From assembly GCA_947095585.1 (NCBI GenBank), contig OX352761.1, forward strand, positions 58,148,832 through 58,212,831: 64,000 nucleotides of DNA. Direction: 5' to 3'. Under the pieces are notes generated by a model. The model was not told the origin of the DNA. It saw nothing but the letters and a program-made list of their open reading frames with translations, and made no database searches. Source of the stretch: Nephrocerus scutellatus. Its lineage: Eukaryota > Arthropoda > Insecta > Diptera > Pipunculidae. This document shows positions 1 through 11,040 of this stretch, in pieces. Position 1 is the stretch's first letter. Each line of letters begins with the position of its first letter. Position numbers and translations under genes: made by a program.

Positions 1-230
1 AATTTTTCCTTGAGCGCTGCCCAAGTAGAAAAGGAGCTAAACTGAGTTAACTCAAAAGCGGGACCTTGCAACCTAATTTTAACAATTTCTAAAAAGGTCG
101 GCTGGTCTGCTGGTTTTATAGATTTAAATAAGATATCGCCACACGATAAAAATTTTGCCAACTCTGTAGGATTTCCGTCGAAAACAGGAATGATGTTAAA
201 GATATCCGTTATTCCTACTTTAATATCCAT
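1..230 (-). CDS. Ty3/gypsy gag, N-terminal part (cut by window edge)
   Basis: The minus strand reads open from an ATG at 230-228 to the window edge, about 76 codons. The protein has the usual start of an insect Ty3/gypsy Gag: a segment like FNIIPVFDGNPTELAKFL, then a region ending in TWAALKEKF, as in 17.6/mdg3-type elements. Gag would package element RNA in cytoplasmic particles. The frame is also open further upstream, so the true start is not certain. The primer site and LTR to the right are in the right order for a minus-strand element whose body lies left of the window. No stop is seen in the visible part. Confidence 0.75.
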   Translation of the reverse strand, partial: MDIKVGITDIFNIIPVFDGNPTELAKFLSCGDILFKSIKPADQPTFLEIVKIRLQGPAFELTQFSSFSTWAALKEK

Positions 231-820
231 GTTTGGGGGATTTGAATTTATTTCCTCAAAAAAATGGAAAGGTAAATTTTCAAACGATTCAACGATAACG
301 CAAAACACACAAAAAAAATTGAAGAATTTTTTAAAGGGAATCGTAGAGGGACCCGAGAAAATATATGTATAAAGAAATAATATAAATATAAATAAAGAAA
401 AATAAAAAATATAATGTAAAACTAAATAGGTAAATACTAAATTTGAAGTACCCTGGTTTCTTCCTTTTGTGGTTGGCTTATGGTTCCAAGTTTTTGCTGC
501 TACTGCTGTCGTTGTTGGTACTGCTGCTGCCGTCCGCCCCCTAGAGTGGCGGGTGATGTTCTATTTTATTTTTTATTTTTAGTGCACTATTTTGCACGAC
601 ACAATATTTTGCATTTGATGTTTTTTTTAGCTCTCTTTTTTTTATATTTCCCCTGTTTTAGCAGGTTAACGCTTATAAAGTTTTAATGGTACTAACACTT
701 TATCACTTATTATTTTTGAAATTCCCCTGTTGCGGCCGGGTTTTTACGCCTTTTCTTATTTTTTCAAAATTTGTTTTGAATTTTTAATTAAAAAAAAATA
801 TTTATTTTTTATTTGGTGCG
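231..820 (-). other. 5' leader of the gypsy element, non-coding
   Basis: This lies between the gag start and the primer-binding site. It is A/T-rich with runs of T and A and a short stretch of repeated GCTGCTACTGCTG-like triplets near 495-535. I see no conserved protein. The small plus-strand ORF at 480-686 is a cysteine-rich artefact of the triplet stretch. Confidence 0.5.
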
Positions 821-838
821 ATCCCACCGCTGCCACCA
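821..838 (-). promoter_or_regulatory. Primer-binding site complementary to tRNA-Leu
   Basis: The plus strand reads ATCCCACCGCTGCCACCA, which is the 3' end (T-arm, acceptor and CCA) of animal leucine tRNA. On the minus strand it is therefore an 18-nt primer-binding site starting TGG, two bases from the LTR end at 841. It fixes the orientation and 5' end of the element. Use of tRNA-Leu is a family trait I recall for mdg3-like elements. Confidence 0.8.
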
Positions 839-840
839 AA

Positions 841-1320
841 TGTTACGTTTAGACACCGTGCTTTCTCGGGTAGCCGAGAGAAGAGTGTCAAACGGGCGCG
901 TTGAAAAAAAAAACACGAAAAGTTAGTTTTAAGATTCAAATAATACCTTATTTATTATTATTTTATTATTCTTTTCACTTATTACTATTAGTACTGTTTA
1001 TTGTTTTCAACTGCCGCCCTAGTTATCGTAGCAGTGGTCTTTTATAACATTATGGATGGATCGATCAACCAATAGCGTTTGCTTGTTTCGATCCACCAAT
1101 AATATGACACCATTATGTGCATGCATAGAAAGTGCAAATATAGAACCTGCGACATATTACTATTTCGTAATATCGGCTACACTTACTGTTTCTCAGTATC
1201 GTATCGGAATGTGTGTGATGTGCTCGAGACCCGAGATGCATAAGCGACCAAAGTGCCTTCACTGCATCTCGAACGGTTTCTTATTTCAACACCAGCCATT
1301 CGTACGTACCCTGCAGATAA
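841..1320 (-). repeat. 5' LTR of the gypsy element (right edge unresolved)
   Basis: It begins TGTTACG on the plus strand beside the primer site, so on the minus strand the LTR ends CGTAACA. Reading minus, a TATA-like TTATAAAA lies at about 1041-1048 and an AATAAA signal near 950-955, giving U3, R and U5 in the right order. I could not find the other end; it must fall before LINE sequence that is recognisable from about 1321-1490. The short plus ORF at 1056-1361 has no recognisable product. Confidence 0.6.
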
Positions 1321-2312
1321 GTGGTGGATTTAAAGACAAGGATCCAGGCTGTGATGCATAAAATAACTAATTTATGCGATCGAAAGCAGATGTGGATAAA
1401 GTGCAGAGAGACTGTGTATGGTCAGGGGTTAAATAGTTGTGCCGGTCACAACATAGCTAATCAAACCCAAGCACAGTACAACCAATGTTCCAAGGCGGAA
1501 TTTAATTTCATTTGGCTCAAAGTCAAACTGCGTAAGCATGATATTCACTACTGCTTCATATACAGAAGCCCCAATTTAGACAGTGTCTCAGCTTGTACTG
1601 TGTTAGATGTACTGTCTGACTCTGTAACTAGAATTTTATCGCTTGATCCATTTTCTGAAATCGTCATTAAGGGTGTTTTCAATATACACAATTCTAGTTG
1701 GGTTATTTGCTGATTTTAACCATCTAACTCAGCTTGTGAATGAGCCCACTCGAATTCCAAGCATTGTAAGTCATAACGCTAATATCCTTGACTTGTTTCT
1801 TACTTCTCATCCTAACAATTAGACCGTCAGTTTATTATCAGCTCTTGGCTTTTCAGACCATTGTGTGGTATCAGCGAATTTCTCGTTGTCGAACCACGCA
1901 GTTTAAGAGAAAACCCCTAAAAGAAAAGTATGGCTACACGAGAAAGCCGACTAGGTTGGCCTCAATAATTTCATTAGGAGCATTAACTGGCCACTTAATG
2001 CCAATAGTGGTGTGGATGCTTATCCCTTCCAGGACAATTTAAGCTGCAAAGATGCTACTAGGAACTGAGAGGTATGATTTCGGTTATATAAAGCAAACCC
2101 GACTGTGGAAAACCAAACCAAATTTAGACGAGTCAGAAATGATTGCAATGCCTACCTTGGACGAGTCAAATTGACTATGACCAGAAAATGAGACAAAAAA
2201 TACTGCAATGTCCCAAAGTGCTAGGCCTGATGGTATTCCCGCTATAGTTTTGAAGAGGTGTTCTTCAACGTTGGCCACTACTCAGGCTTTTCCATTTCTC
2301 TTATTTTTCTGG
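1321..2312 (+). pseudogene. LINE family A fragment: endonuclease plus start of RT
   Basis: The plus strand encodes an APE-type endonuclease in broken frames: IHYCFIYRSPN near 1540, a degenerate IVIKGVFNIHNSSW near 1665 (GDFN expected), and GFSDHCVV near 1850. From about 2090 the sequence matches the same family as the copy at 44712-46590. A precise deletion then joins the segment ending CAATGTCCCAAAG to TGCTAGGCCTGATGG, removing about 260 bp present in that copy. The match stops at about 2312, where Helitron sequence begins. It belongs to the I/jockey/CR1 group; I cannot assign the clade. Frameshifts and stops make it dead. Confidence 0.8.
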
Positions 2313-5312
2313 ATTATTTAGCAATAATTTATGATAGAGACAATGACCAAAGGCGGTATAATGCTTCAACGGTTAACCCAGTGGCCATAGTGTATCAAAG
2401 TAAAGATGGAGAACTACCGTTTCATCGGGATATTGTGCATTTACATGCATTTAAGTGTTGAACAGCTTGACCAACCAAAATTTAAGCGGATTAGCATTTG
2501 CTATCCTCATTTAGATACCATTACGTACCCGATTTTATATCCGACGGGTCAGGAAAGATGGAGCACAAGAATTTGTCGCTTTAAAAAGCAATCCCGAGTA
2601 TGTTTGAAGGAACATTTTCCTTGTCGTTTGCCAGTAAAAGAGGAGTTTTCCCAGTTGATAAACGCATGACGTTTAACCCAGCAGTGCGTAGTTGACGCTT
2701 ATGTCCATGCAAAGTCAAACGATCTTCAATGGATCCGAAACAAATAACTGTTATAAAGCTTTAATGGAATATATAAATCGTGACGCAGGCTCTAAAAACA
2801 AGCAGGTTGAAAAATCTGTAATATTGCCATCTAGCATCCAAGGTAGCCCCCGCAATATGCAACAGCATTACCAGGATGCTTTGGCAATTGTTAGAAAGTA
2901 TGAAAAACCGGATATTTTTGTCACCATGACCTGCAATCCAAAATGGAAAGAAATCGTGAAAAACCTTAAGCCCTGACAAAAAGTAGAACATCGGCCAGAC
3001 TTGGTAGCTGGAGTTTTTCGGCTTAAGTTAAATAATTTGATACCGACATTGTGAAAATTTTTCTTTTTTGAACCATGAAGACAATCGTTCATGTAATAGA
3101 ATTTCAAAAGCGAGGATTGCCATATGTTCACATTTTAATCATTCTGGATGACGATTTAAAATTACAAACGGAGGAAGACATCCACAAAATTGTTAATGCA
3201 GCAATTCCTGACCCTGAGTTATCGCCTCATCTTTTTGGAAAAAAATAATCACGATAAATCTTTAATGTATGTGGATTCGCGATACGTCAATGACCCGGAA
3301 GCCATTTGGAGAATTTTTTGTTTCCCAATGCAAGTCCCGTGACGCAAGTCATTCAGGGAGTCCTCCCTTGGCAATGAGTCTGTATAAAAAAAAGTTAAAG
3401 TCATACCACTTACCGATTGCCGGTTCATTTGCGGGAAGAGCAGGGCGTTTGCTCCAACGTAGGGAATATACTCCTTGCAGCAGATCGTGCCACTTCTAGA
3501 GATACGAAACTCAACCAAATTTATCCAAATGCAAACCAGTGGAAATATTTATCACCATTCAATACGTTTGGAACGACAAAAACACTTTCTAGAAAAGCGA
3601 CAAGGTGGTGGCAATAAAATAATTTGACGAATGTATATTGTTAGTATCAAGGATTCTGAAAGATTTTATCATAGACCCTTTCTTCAACATGAGACGGGAG
3701 CTAAATCATTTGAAGACATTAGAACGATTGCAGTTAGCGAAGGGGTCAAATGTTGTAAAGTGTACCAGGAAGCAGCAAAGGAAAAAGGATATCTTTTAGA
3801 TGATTAAATTTGGCATGGCAAAAAACTTGGAAGACACCAAATCGTACGCTATGCCTGTCCGAATGAGACAGCTTTTTGCATATATGTGTGCTTTTTCCTC
3901 GCCATCTGACCCTTTGTTGCTTTGGAATGAAAATAAAAAAAATAAGAATAAGATGAGTAAAGATATATGCCGCAAACTCCACGTAAGGGATGAGCCTTGC
4001 AGAAATTGCGAATCATATGCTTTAAAGGACATTCAATCCGCTTTAAGGATACTTGGATTAACTCTAGAGTCAACCAACCAACCCAATGTTGCAAACGGAT
4101 TACCGAATATTGACTAGGTCCCATTCAATTTTGAAGAAGAGAATGAAATAGCCGTACATATGACATCTTTTTTTAATCACATGCAGGAAAATGTATTTCA
4201 CAAAATTGTTGGTGCAACTGAAGATGAAACCAGAAAACCAAAATGGTATTTTATTGATGGTCCTGGAGGTGGTTGAAAAACTAATTTGTATGAAACAGTA
4301 AGTCACTTTCGTGCAAGAAACCACTTAGTTTTGGCTACGGCAACCACTGCTAACTTATTAATTAAGGGACGTACATGCTATTCACTTATTAAACTGCCTG
4401 CACCAATCGGTGAAACATCCATCTCCGGTTTGAGGATGGAAAGTTATGATGCAGAGGATATTGCTCGTGCAAAATTGATTATTATAGATGACATATGTAC
4501 ATATACAGATGGCTGACAAGTTGCTGCAGGAAGTTATGCAAAATAACGTTCCTTTTGGTGGAAATGTCATGTTAATTGGAGGGGATTTCCGGCGATATTT
4601 AGTTATTGTTCCACATGCAATGCGGTCTGCTGTGGTTCAGTCAAGCTTAAAGTATTCACAAAACTGGCACAATTTTGAGAGATTAATTTTAGTAGAGAAC
4701 ATGAGATGCGCTGATCAAGATTATAATAATTGGTTACTTGGAACTGGAACACTTGATTGTGGGAACAACTTACCACCTGACACTATTGAAATTCCAGAAA
4801 ACTTAATTTGTGACGATGATTTGGTGACGAAAACTATTGGAAAAACAATTTGTTCATATAACATCCCTACTTTGTCGAGAAAAGTAATTTTATGCCTTAA
4901 GAACATTGATAGGGACAGAATCAACAATCAAATTATTAGCTTGCTTCACGGACAAAGTGTATTTAAGTACATATGAAGTCGATACAGACGATGAAAGTGA
5001 ACGTCTTAACTTTCCACTAGAATATTTGAATTCCATCAATCCGGCTGGATTACCTCAACATACTCTGAATCTTAAAGTTGGACCTATAGTCATGCTGCTT
5101 CGGAATCTCAACACTGAACAAGGATTATGCAGCGGTACACGATAAGTTGTGAAAAGCATGAAAGATAACGTGATTGAGGCAGAATTGCTCAATGGATCTC
5201 ATAAGGGTAACATGCAACATAACTTTATGTTGCATTCTCAAGGGTTCGTCGTTCCAATGACGGCAGAGTTAAGATTGTCTACTCCGTACCAGGGAAAGCT
5301 GATTGAAGCGAT
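2313..5312 (+). pseudogene. Helitron Rep-helicase (RepHel), degenerate
   Basis: Translated pieces follow the Helitron order. A RRYNA..VNPVAIVYQ segment is at 2350. The Rep core has ILPSSIQGSPRNMQQHYQDA (2820) and TMTCNPKW (2925). The HUH region reads GLPYVH (3115) where GLPHAH is usual. SRYVNDPEAIWRIF is at 3280, and a DUF-type linker lies at 3620-3810. The SF1 helicase has a P-loop DGPGGG-stop-KT at 4258, LIIIDDI at 4475, GGDFRR at 4580, and a C-terminal VGPIVMLLRNL..GLCSGTR. Helitrons replicate by rolling circle. This copy has many stops and frameshifts, a lost HUH histidine and a stop inside Walker A. A ~50-bp foreign piece sits at 3340-3400. The N-terminal zinc finger and true ends are not identified. 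Confidence 0.9.
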
Positions 5313-6209
5313 TTGACCGCTTTTTTTAAAATTTTTGTAACGACCGCCTTCGTCGACGGTCATTACAATTATTCAGTGCGAGGGTTGTTGGTTATTGTAA
5401 ATATGTTCTTGTTCTTTGTTTACGAAAATTTTTAATCGATAAGTTTTAAGATAAGTTTTACTAGATTTGAAATTGGATTCTTTGTGTAAACGCATAAGGT
5501 ACGATATAGGCTTTACTCACCACAAAGTTGGCAGAACTGACATTTTGTTGAGTTGTCGGCTTAACCGAGGTTGTCGTGCCCGGATTTTTTTTTCTTTCTT
5601 CTTTGGCTGGTTCGCGTTGCGGCGAGAAGTTCTTCGGAAAAAAAGGAATATTGGAAATTGGCCCAAAAAATTGTGCAATATTTTTGTATAAAATTTTCAT
5701 TAAAAAAATTTCAGTTTCAATTCTTTAGAATTCGATTGAATTACTTTTTTGTTCATCGAGTTTCGTTAATTTTCCTCGGCCGTTTCACCTGTCGATGGAC
5801 AGCATAATTGTTCGTTGCCGCAGCATCTACTTAAAGCCGCGTGGTGACGAACCGGTTATCGAGAAATAAAATGGCGACCAAGTATTTCGCGATTTTGGGG
5901 TCGAGATAAAACCTGGGAAAGCTGGCCTCCTCGGAATCCTCCTCCTAGGATTAGGCAACAAAAACGCGCAACACATAGCCTCTCTCACTGCAAGACCGTT
6001 GAAGGGTACAATCTACTCACCTACAGGAGGTGATCCTGTCTTGCAGAATTCAACTGATCTAGAGGAGAGAACCTCGATAAAAAAAATCCTCAATCCAAGG
6101 TGAGACACGTGCGCTGAGGGATGAATGGCCATGAGAACTTTGGTCGCTAGCACGGAACTCCGGATACCCTCCGGTTTCAAGTGACCTTACCACTGCAAGA
6201 AGCTCTGCA
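5313..6209 (+). other. Unassigned segment with hairpin, then probable LOA LINE 5' region
   Basis: A near-perfect hairpin at 5336-5367 (arms TGTAACGACCG and CGGTCATTACA) follows the Helitron coding end. It could be a Helitron 3' hairpin or an LTR-derived scrap; I saw no CTRR terminus close by. 5400-5870 is A/T-rich with no protein. From about 5880 GC rises, and the stretch up to the first ORF1 methionine probably belongs to the LOA element as its 5' untranslated region. Confidence 0.35.
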
Positions 6210-6819
6210 TTGGCGGAACTTTTCCTTCCTCATCTAACAAAATCCATGGATAGATTTCAAAATATAACTCCTGAGGGCGGTGCTCCTGCAAACGCACCAT
6301 TCTCGGAAGCCAAGGACCGTCAAGGTCCTACTTCCGAGATTGATCTTTTACAAACAGACGACAGCACAGATTCGTCTATTACCATAACCGAGGACTACTT
6401 CCCAGCACAAGGCTCCATCGTGCCAAAATTCTCGGACAATGCGTCCACTTCTACCACCTCTGACATAAGGGACGGGCTAAAAAGCTTAGACCTCGAAGAC
6501 AGAAGGAAAAAAAGACCACACATAAGTGGAGCGCAAGGAAACGTCTAAATTTTCCTAAACAGACGGGACTCTTCCATGACGAGGCACTAGCCAAGTGCCA
6601 CACAAATTAAAAGACAGGAAGGTCACATCCACCATAAAGCGGAGCCGATCGAACGACTCTAGTCCCAAGAACCCGCCAAAAAGAGACAGACAAGCTCACC
6701 CCTCAAAATCAGCCGAAAACCCTATAAGGGCAGGAAAAACTGGTTCAGGCAAAGCGGAGGCAGCGGGCGGATCGAACATAGCGTTACGCTACAGTGACAT
6801 AACGAAGGTCATCAGGTAG
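6210..6819 (+). pseudogene. LOA-clade LINE ORF1 remnant
   Basis: A first frame (6210-6548) gives an acidic, Ser/Thr-rich 112-residue segment. A frame change near 6530 then gives SARKR..KQTGLFHDEALAK, the basic motif found in ORF1 of LOA/R1-type LINEs. 6595-6819 continues as a lysine/proline-rich stretch. ORF1 proteins bind element RNA. No zinc knuckle is seen. The ORF1 end is joined almost directly to mid-RT sequence at 6873, so the endonuclease and the first half of RT are deleted. Confidence 0.6.
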
Positions 6820-6872
6820 ACAATCACTGACCAAGGCTTTCCTGACGTCAAACTGAATGCGGCGCAAATGAC

Positions 6873-7774
6873 ATGCAAGGCGCTTTTGACAACACTAGCT
6901 TCGAAATAATTCAAACACAATCTAGATCAAGGGGCATCGACTCCATAGGATGGGTCATGAGCATGCTAAGAAGCAGGAAGATTCAAGCCTCACTCGGCAA
7001 GGAAAGCATCACAATAGCGGCGACCAGAGGCTGTCCACAGGTTGGTGTACTATCGCCCTCTCTGTGGCTATTAGTGATGGATCAGCTGCTCGCCAGGCTA
7101 GAAAACAACGGCCTAACTAATATTAGCTATGCAGATGACCTAGTCCTAGTAGTTCGTGGCAAATTCAAGAGCACGTTAACAGATCGTATACAATTTGCTC
7201 TCAAACAAGTCAAAGAATGGTGCAAAGAGGTTGGCCTAAGCGTCTATCCTGACAAGATAGTTTGCACCCTATTCACCAAAAGACAAAGAGTAACGCTACC
7301 CGCATTACAATTCCAAGACAAAAACTTCAAATAATGCCAGAAGCCAAATATTTAAGGGTCGTGTTTCACAAAAAACTAACATGGAGCCTCCACATATAAT
7401 ATATTACAAACAAAGCTAATAAAGCTAACTATACATGGCAAAACGTGGGAATAAACCCGCAAATTGCCCTTTGGCTATACCAAAGCATAATCAGACCCAG
7501 GATCACATACGCGGCCCTGGTTTGGTGGCCAAAAACAGAGCAATCAACGACACGCTCAAAACTGAACAAGATACAAAGACTAATCTGTCTAAGTGTAACG
7601 GGTGCAGTTAAGAGCTGCCCAACGGCAGCTCTCGAAAAACTTCTAGGACTTCCTCCCCTGCACATACACATCAAAAGCGAGGCTGTATCAAGAGCCACAA
7701 AATTAAAAATTCTTGAGCAAATGAAAGCAAACAAACCAGGACACTCTAGCATCATAACCAAAATAGACTTGTAA
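6873..7774 (+). pseudogene. LOA-clade LINE reverse transcriptase, second half
   Basis: It starts at the RT A-block (DMQGAFDNTSFE), then GCPQVGVLSPSLWLLVMD and the catalytic ISYADDLVLV (near 7125), WCKEVGLSVYPDK and the thumb. Frames change at about 7334 and 7440, and the connection domain continues to 7774 (NPQIALWLYQSIIRPRITYAALVWWP). This protein would copy element RNA at a nicked target. The N-terminal fingers and endonuclease are missing, so the copy is dead. RNase H follows at once, as in LOA elements. Confidence 0.85.
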
Positions 7775-7801
7775 TATGTAACTGTCCAACCATCAGACCT
7801 A

Positions 7802-8690
7802 ATGATAAAAACAACTAATTTCAAAAGGAATTTTTCGATTAAAATACCCGATCGGAATCAAGTTGAAAATATCATAAGTCCCCTTCCAAACCATGCATCC
7901 ATCTGGTATACAGACGGATCAAAAACAAACACAGGAACCGGAGCAGGAGTATTCGGACCCAGAATCACACTACGAATACCCCTAGGTAGATCTCCAACAG
8001 TATTCCAGGCAGAAACTATAGCAATAGAAGCCTGCGTCCTGGAATGTATTAAAAGAAGGTACAGAAGAACCGAGATCTATGTGATCTCTGACAGTCAGGC
8101 AACACTGCTAGCATTAAAAGGTCTAGTCTTTTACTCTAAAACAACGTGGAGCTGTTTCTGCCACTTAGAAGAACTGGCCAAAAACAACAAAATCACTCTA
8201 ATGTGGTCTCCCGGACACTCAGGCATATCAGGAAACGAGGCAGCAGACCTCTGCGCAACAGAAGGCACAGAAGGAATTTTCACTGGTCCAGAACCCAGCA
8301 TTGCCTATTCCAAATGCCATGTCAACAGAAAAATTAAAGAGCGGGAAAACGCTACTATCGAAGCAAATTGGAATTCTTCGGCTGGGATGAGACAAGCCAA
8401 AGATGCTTCTAAAATACAACATTAGTCATACGGACAGGGCCATCAAACTGGACCGCCATACACTAAAAACACTAGTCTGATATTTGACAGGACATGGCCC
8501 ATTCCATGATCATCTTTCTCTGGCAAAAAATGGGCAAATCCCAATCGGACCACTGCTGATTCTGCAACGAGACAAAGGAAACGTCAGAGCACATACTCTT
8601 CGTATACGTAGCCCTCACCCAGAAAAGAATAAAACATTTCAAGGCTCATACAGTTCCCTGGCCGTTAGTCAGCTGCTATTCCTCTTGTTC
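7802..8690 (+). pseudogene. LOA-clade LINE RNase H domain and 3' end
   Basis: A 207-residue open frame (7802-8425) holds a complete RNase H fold. All four catalytic acids are visible: D in WYTDGSK, E in FQAETIAIE, D in VISDSQA and D in GHSGISGNEAAD. A C-terminal RNase H is diagnostic for the LOA/I groups. After 8425 the frame breaks; LTGHGPFHDHL near 8487 corresponds to the usual C-terminal zinc-knuckle region, here degenerate. The element probably ends near 8690; no clear poly(A) tail is seen. Confidence 0.85.
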
Positions 8691-9030
8691 CTGGCTGTGT
8701 ATGCGTTCGGTGTTCTTGGGTTGTCGTCGTCGTTTGTCTTCGGTGTAGATTAGGACGTTTTGCAATAATCCGAGAGCAATGCTTTATGCAAAAATTTTAC
8801 TGTGACTGCCATTTTATTCGGGTAGTGGAAAGGTGTGCGGATACATAGTCCTTTTATTTACAAGTAAATACTCATACTATATACTTATTCATACTTATGA
8901 TTACATAATGTTTATCATAAAATACAGTTTATTCGAATTGGAGGAATTGCCGTTTCGATTCAAATTTTTATATGATAATTACAATCAAAATAATACTCGT
9001 AATACGTAAATAATCAAAGAATTTTGTCCA
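8691..9030 (-). repeat. 3' LTR remnant of BEL element 1
   Basis: 8909-9030 matches 25063-25342 (the LTR of BEL element 2) from TGTTTATCATAAAATAC to AAGAATTTTGTCCA, but lacks about 150 bp present there. On the minus strand it starts TGGACAAAATTC directly after the purine tract (GGGGGAGTA, 9031-9040). 8691-8908 is A/T-rich; I cannot tell whether it is LTR or LINE 3' flank. Confidence 0.65.
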
Positions 9031-10670
9031 TACTCCCCCGGGTTGAGCTCCGTGAGGTCAACTATGGTTCTAAATATCAAATTGAAAGTTATGTGCTTGT
9101 TTAGGAGCTGGAGTTGGGGCATGCATAGTGGGATTTCGAGCGTTGCATTTGAGCCAACCAATGTGGTGGCAAGCCATCGGGTATAGTTTCCATCATTTGT
9201 AACTTCTTAATTTGCTTTTGGAGTTTTGATGTTTCATTATTAGGTAGAAGTGTACGGTTTTTAGGTTACCATTGGATTGAAAAAGGACTTCACGGAATAT
9301 GCTGCTTATGTTAACTGAAGGCCAGAATGATGCTCTCATTGTCGTCGAGTACAAATTGTGGGAAGAGATTGTTGCCCCATGTTGTTTTATAATGCAATTT
9401 GCCTTGGTTTTCAAAATACCGTATCCAATGATAGTTTTAGTGAAAACACTCTCGAGGCAAACTATGTTGATCGTGATTTGTTCTGCCAAAGAGAATAGCC
9501 ACTCACTAGGATTCAATAGTTGTGTCCACTCTGCAGCTTCGTTCATTGTTTCCGAAACACAGCTACTAGGTGCCTGCTGGTTATGCAAAAGTCCAAATTT
9601 ACTCACATTTGAATTTTTGTCGTATAGTGGACGATTTTGTCTGCACAAAATATTATCCGTCATAATTTTTACACAGCCTCCGGCATCAAGTGTGTCCATC
9701 GGGTAATATAAATATCGATGGAGGTTTACTGCGATGTAGTTGGCAGATATTTTAAGCCTCATGTACTTGGTACCCTTGTGAAGTGGAATCGGTATTAAGC
9801 GAAACGTTTCAAATTGATTGTTTGACGCCAGTGGGATCTGAACCTTAAATATAATATAATCAGACGTGACTCGTCCTTGAACATGAAGTATATTATATAT
9901 ATATTCAAAAAATCGGATCTTTTTGTTGTAGCGAAAGGAATTTTAACAGTTGATGGCAATGTGGATTTTATTTCTTGAAGAGCCGTTGTTAATTGATTCG
10001 GTGCCAAAAGTAACGGATTGATTTCAAGTTTGTGAGAATCCATTAGTACATCGATGATCTGAGCTTGAATTCGTTGATAATTTGACATTATTAAAAGTGT
10101 CTGAATGGAGAGAGCTGTGAACATTTGCTGCAATTCCGTTGAATCTTCCATTTCGCTTATATAATTTTCGTTTGAATGTACAGTATTTATAGTCTGAACC
10201 ATGGTTTGAGCATAATCTTGGTCTAGCACTCCAAACAACTTGTTGGCTAGTGATCCGACAATGTCAAATGCAGCTCTTCTACTTCTGCTTCTGCCAATCT
10301 TCATTTTGTTCCGTGATAATCGAGTTGTAAATTTCCATGTCAGACAAACTGTGTGTGAACTGTGCCAAGATGTTGGTACAATAGATTTCATTCTTCAATC
10401 TGGCACATAAGGTAGATAACCTCTTAACTCCACTTCGAGGATCCTTGAAACTCATTCCAATAATTCGTTAAATTAAAGTATACTACCAACTGCCAATCAT
10501 CGTTTATCAGATTTGTCAATCCTAAATTTTCGAAATATATACCAGGAAACGTATCAAAGTTTACAATCTCAACTGCTTCGTTCGGTGTTGACTGTGCGTA
10601 GGCAGGTGTGAACTAAAGCATTATGGCAAGTAGGCTGGGAAGACTGAAAATCTTACTACGAGAACTTGTG
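9031..10670 (-). pseudogene. BEL/roo-type envelope protein, degenerate
   Basis: The minus strand encodes an Env related to gypsy/roo Env and the baculovirus F fusion protein. It has a signal-peptide-like segment near 10640, NLGLTNLINDDW near 10520, a furin-like RSRSRR site followed by a hydrophobic fusion-peptide-like FDIVGSLANKLFGVLD (about 10290-10210), and a long ectodomain to 9193. Frames shift around 10390 and 9790. Compared with the third BEL copy (29641 onwards), this copy lacks about 70 bp that encode the membrane anchor near 9160. It is therefore not a working membrane fusogen. Confidence 0.8.
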
Positions 10671-10706
10671 ATTCTTGATGAGTTCTGTGCTTCAGTATCA
10701 GGTTCG

Positions 10707-11000
10707 TTACTTTTCTTCTGTTTCCGCAACTCGTTTTTCAGCCTCGTCGTTGGGAGGTTGTTGTGATTCTGGCGATTCCGTGCTGATTGGTAATGGACAC
10801 AGTTTTGTTATCAGTCTCCTGAAAATGTCAAACCCAGTATTCACATCGGCCACTTTTACCATGTTGTCCTTGCTCTCAAAAGCATTAAGTATTCGCCCTA
10901 ATCGCCACTTGTAGCGATGTTGTAGCCCAGATAAATATTCTGCAGACCACCGTCTCCAAAATTCTTGCTTGATGTGACTTACTAGCTTCCATCTTGTCAA
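10707..11000 (-). pseudogene. BEL element 1 pol C-terminus (DUF5641-like)
   Basis: The protein LTRWKLVSHIKQEFWRRWSAEYL is the typical end of BEL/Pao integrase. It is followed by a shortened tail (RLGRILNAF..KDNMVKVADV) that lacks the usual VLIKDDNLPP linker. It continues the integrase that stops at 12558; the 1.5 kb between them is inserted repeat and LINE sequence. Confidence 0.8.
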
Positions 11001-11040
11001 TGTATAGCCTTTAATGGAGCCGCATCGGCGTCTTTTTTTT

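Noticed and set aside
480..686. Cysteine-rich 68-codon ORF that could be a small secreted protein
   Set aside because: It comes from CTGCTACTGCTG triplets in the leader of a minus-strand gypsy element; no signal peptide and no conserved spacing.
5336..5367. Hairpin as a proven Helitron 3' end
   Set aside because: Stem and position fit, but no CTRR terminus follows at the expected distance, so I left it as unassigned.
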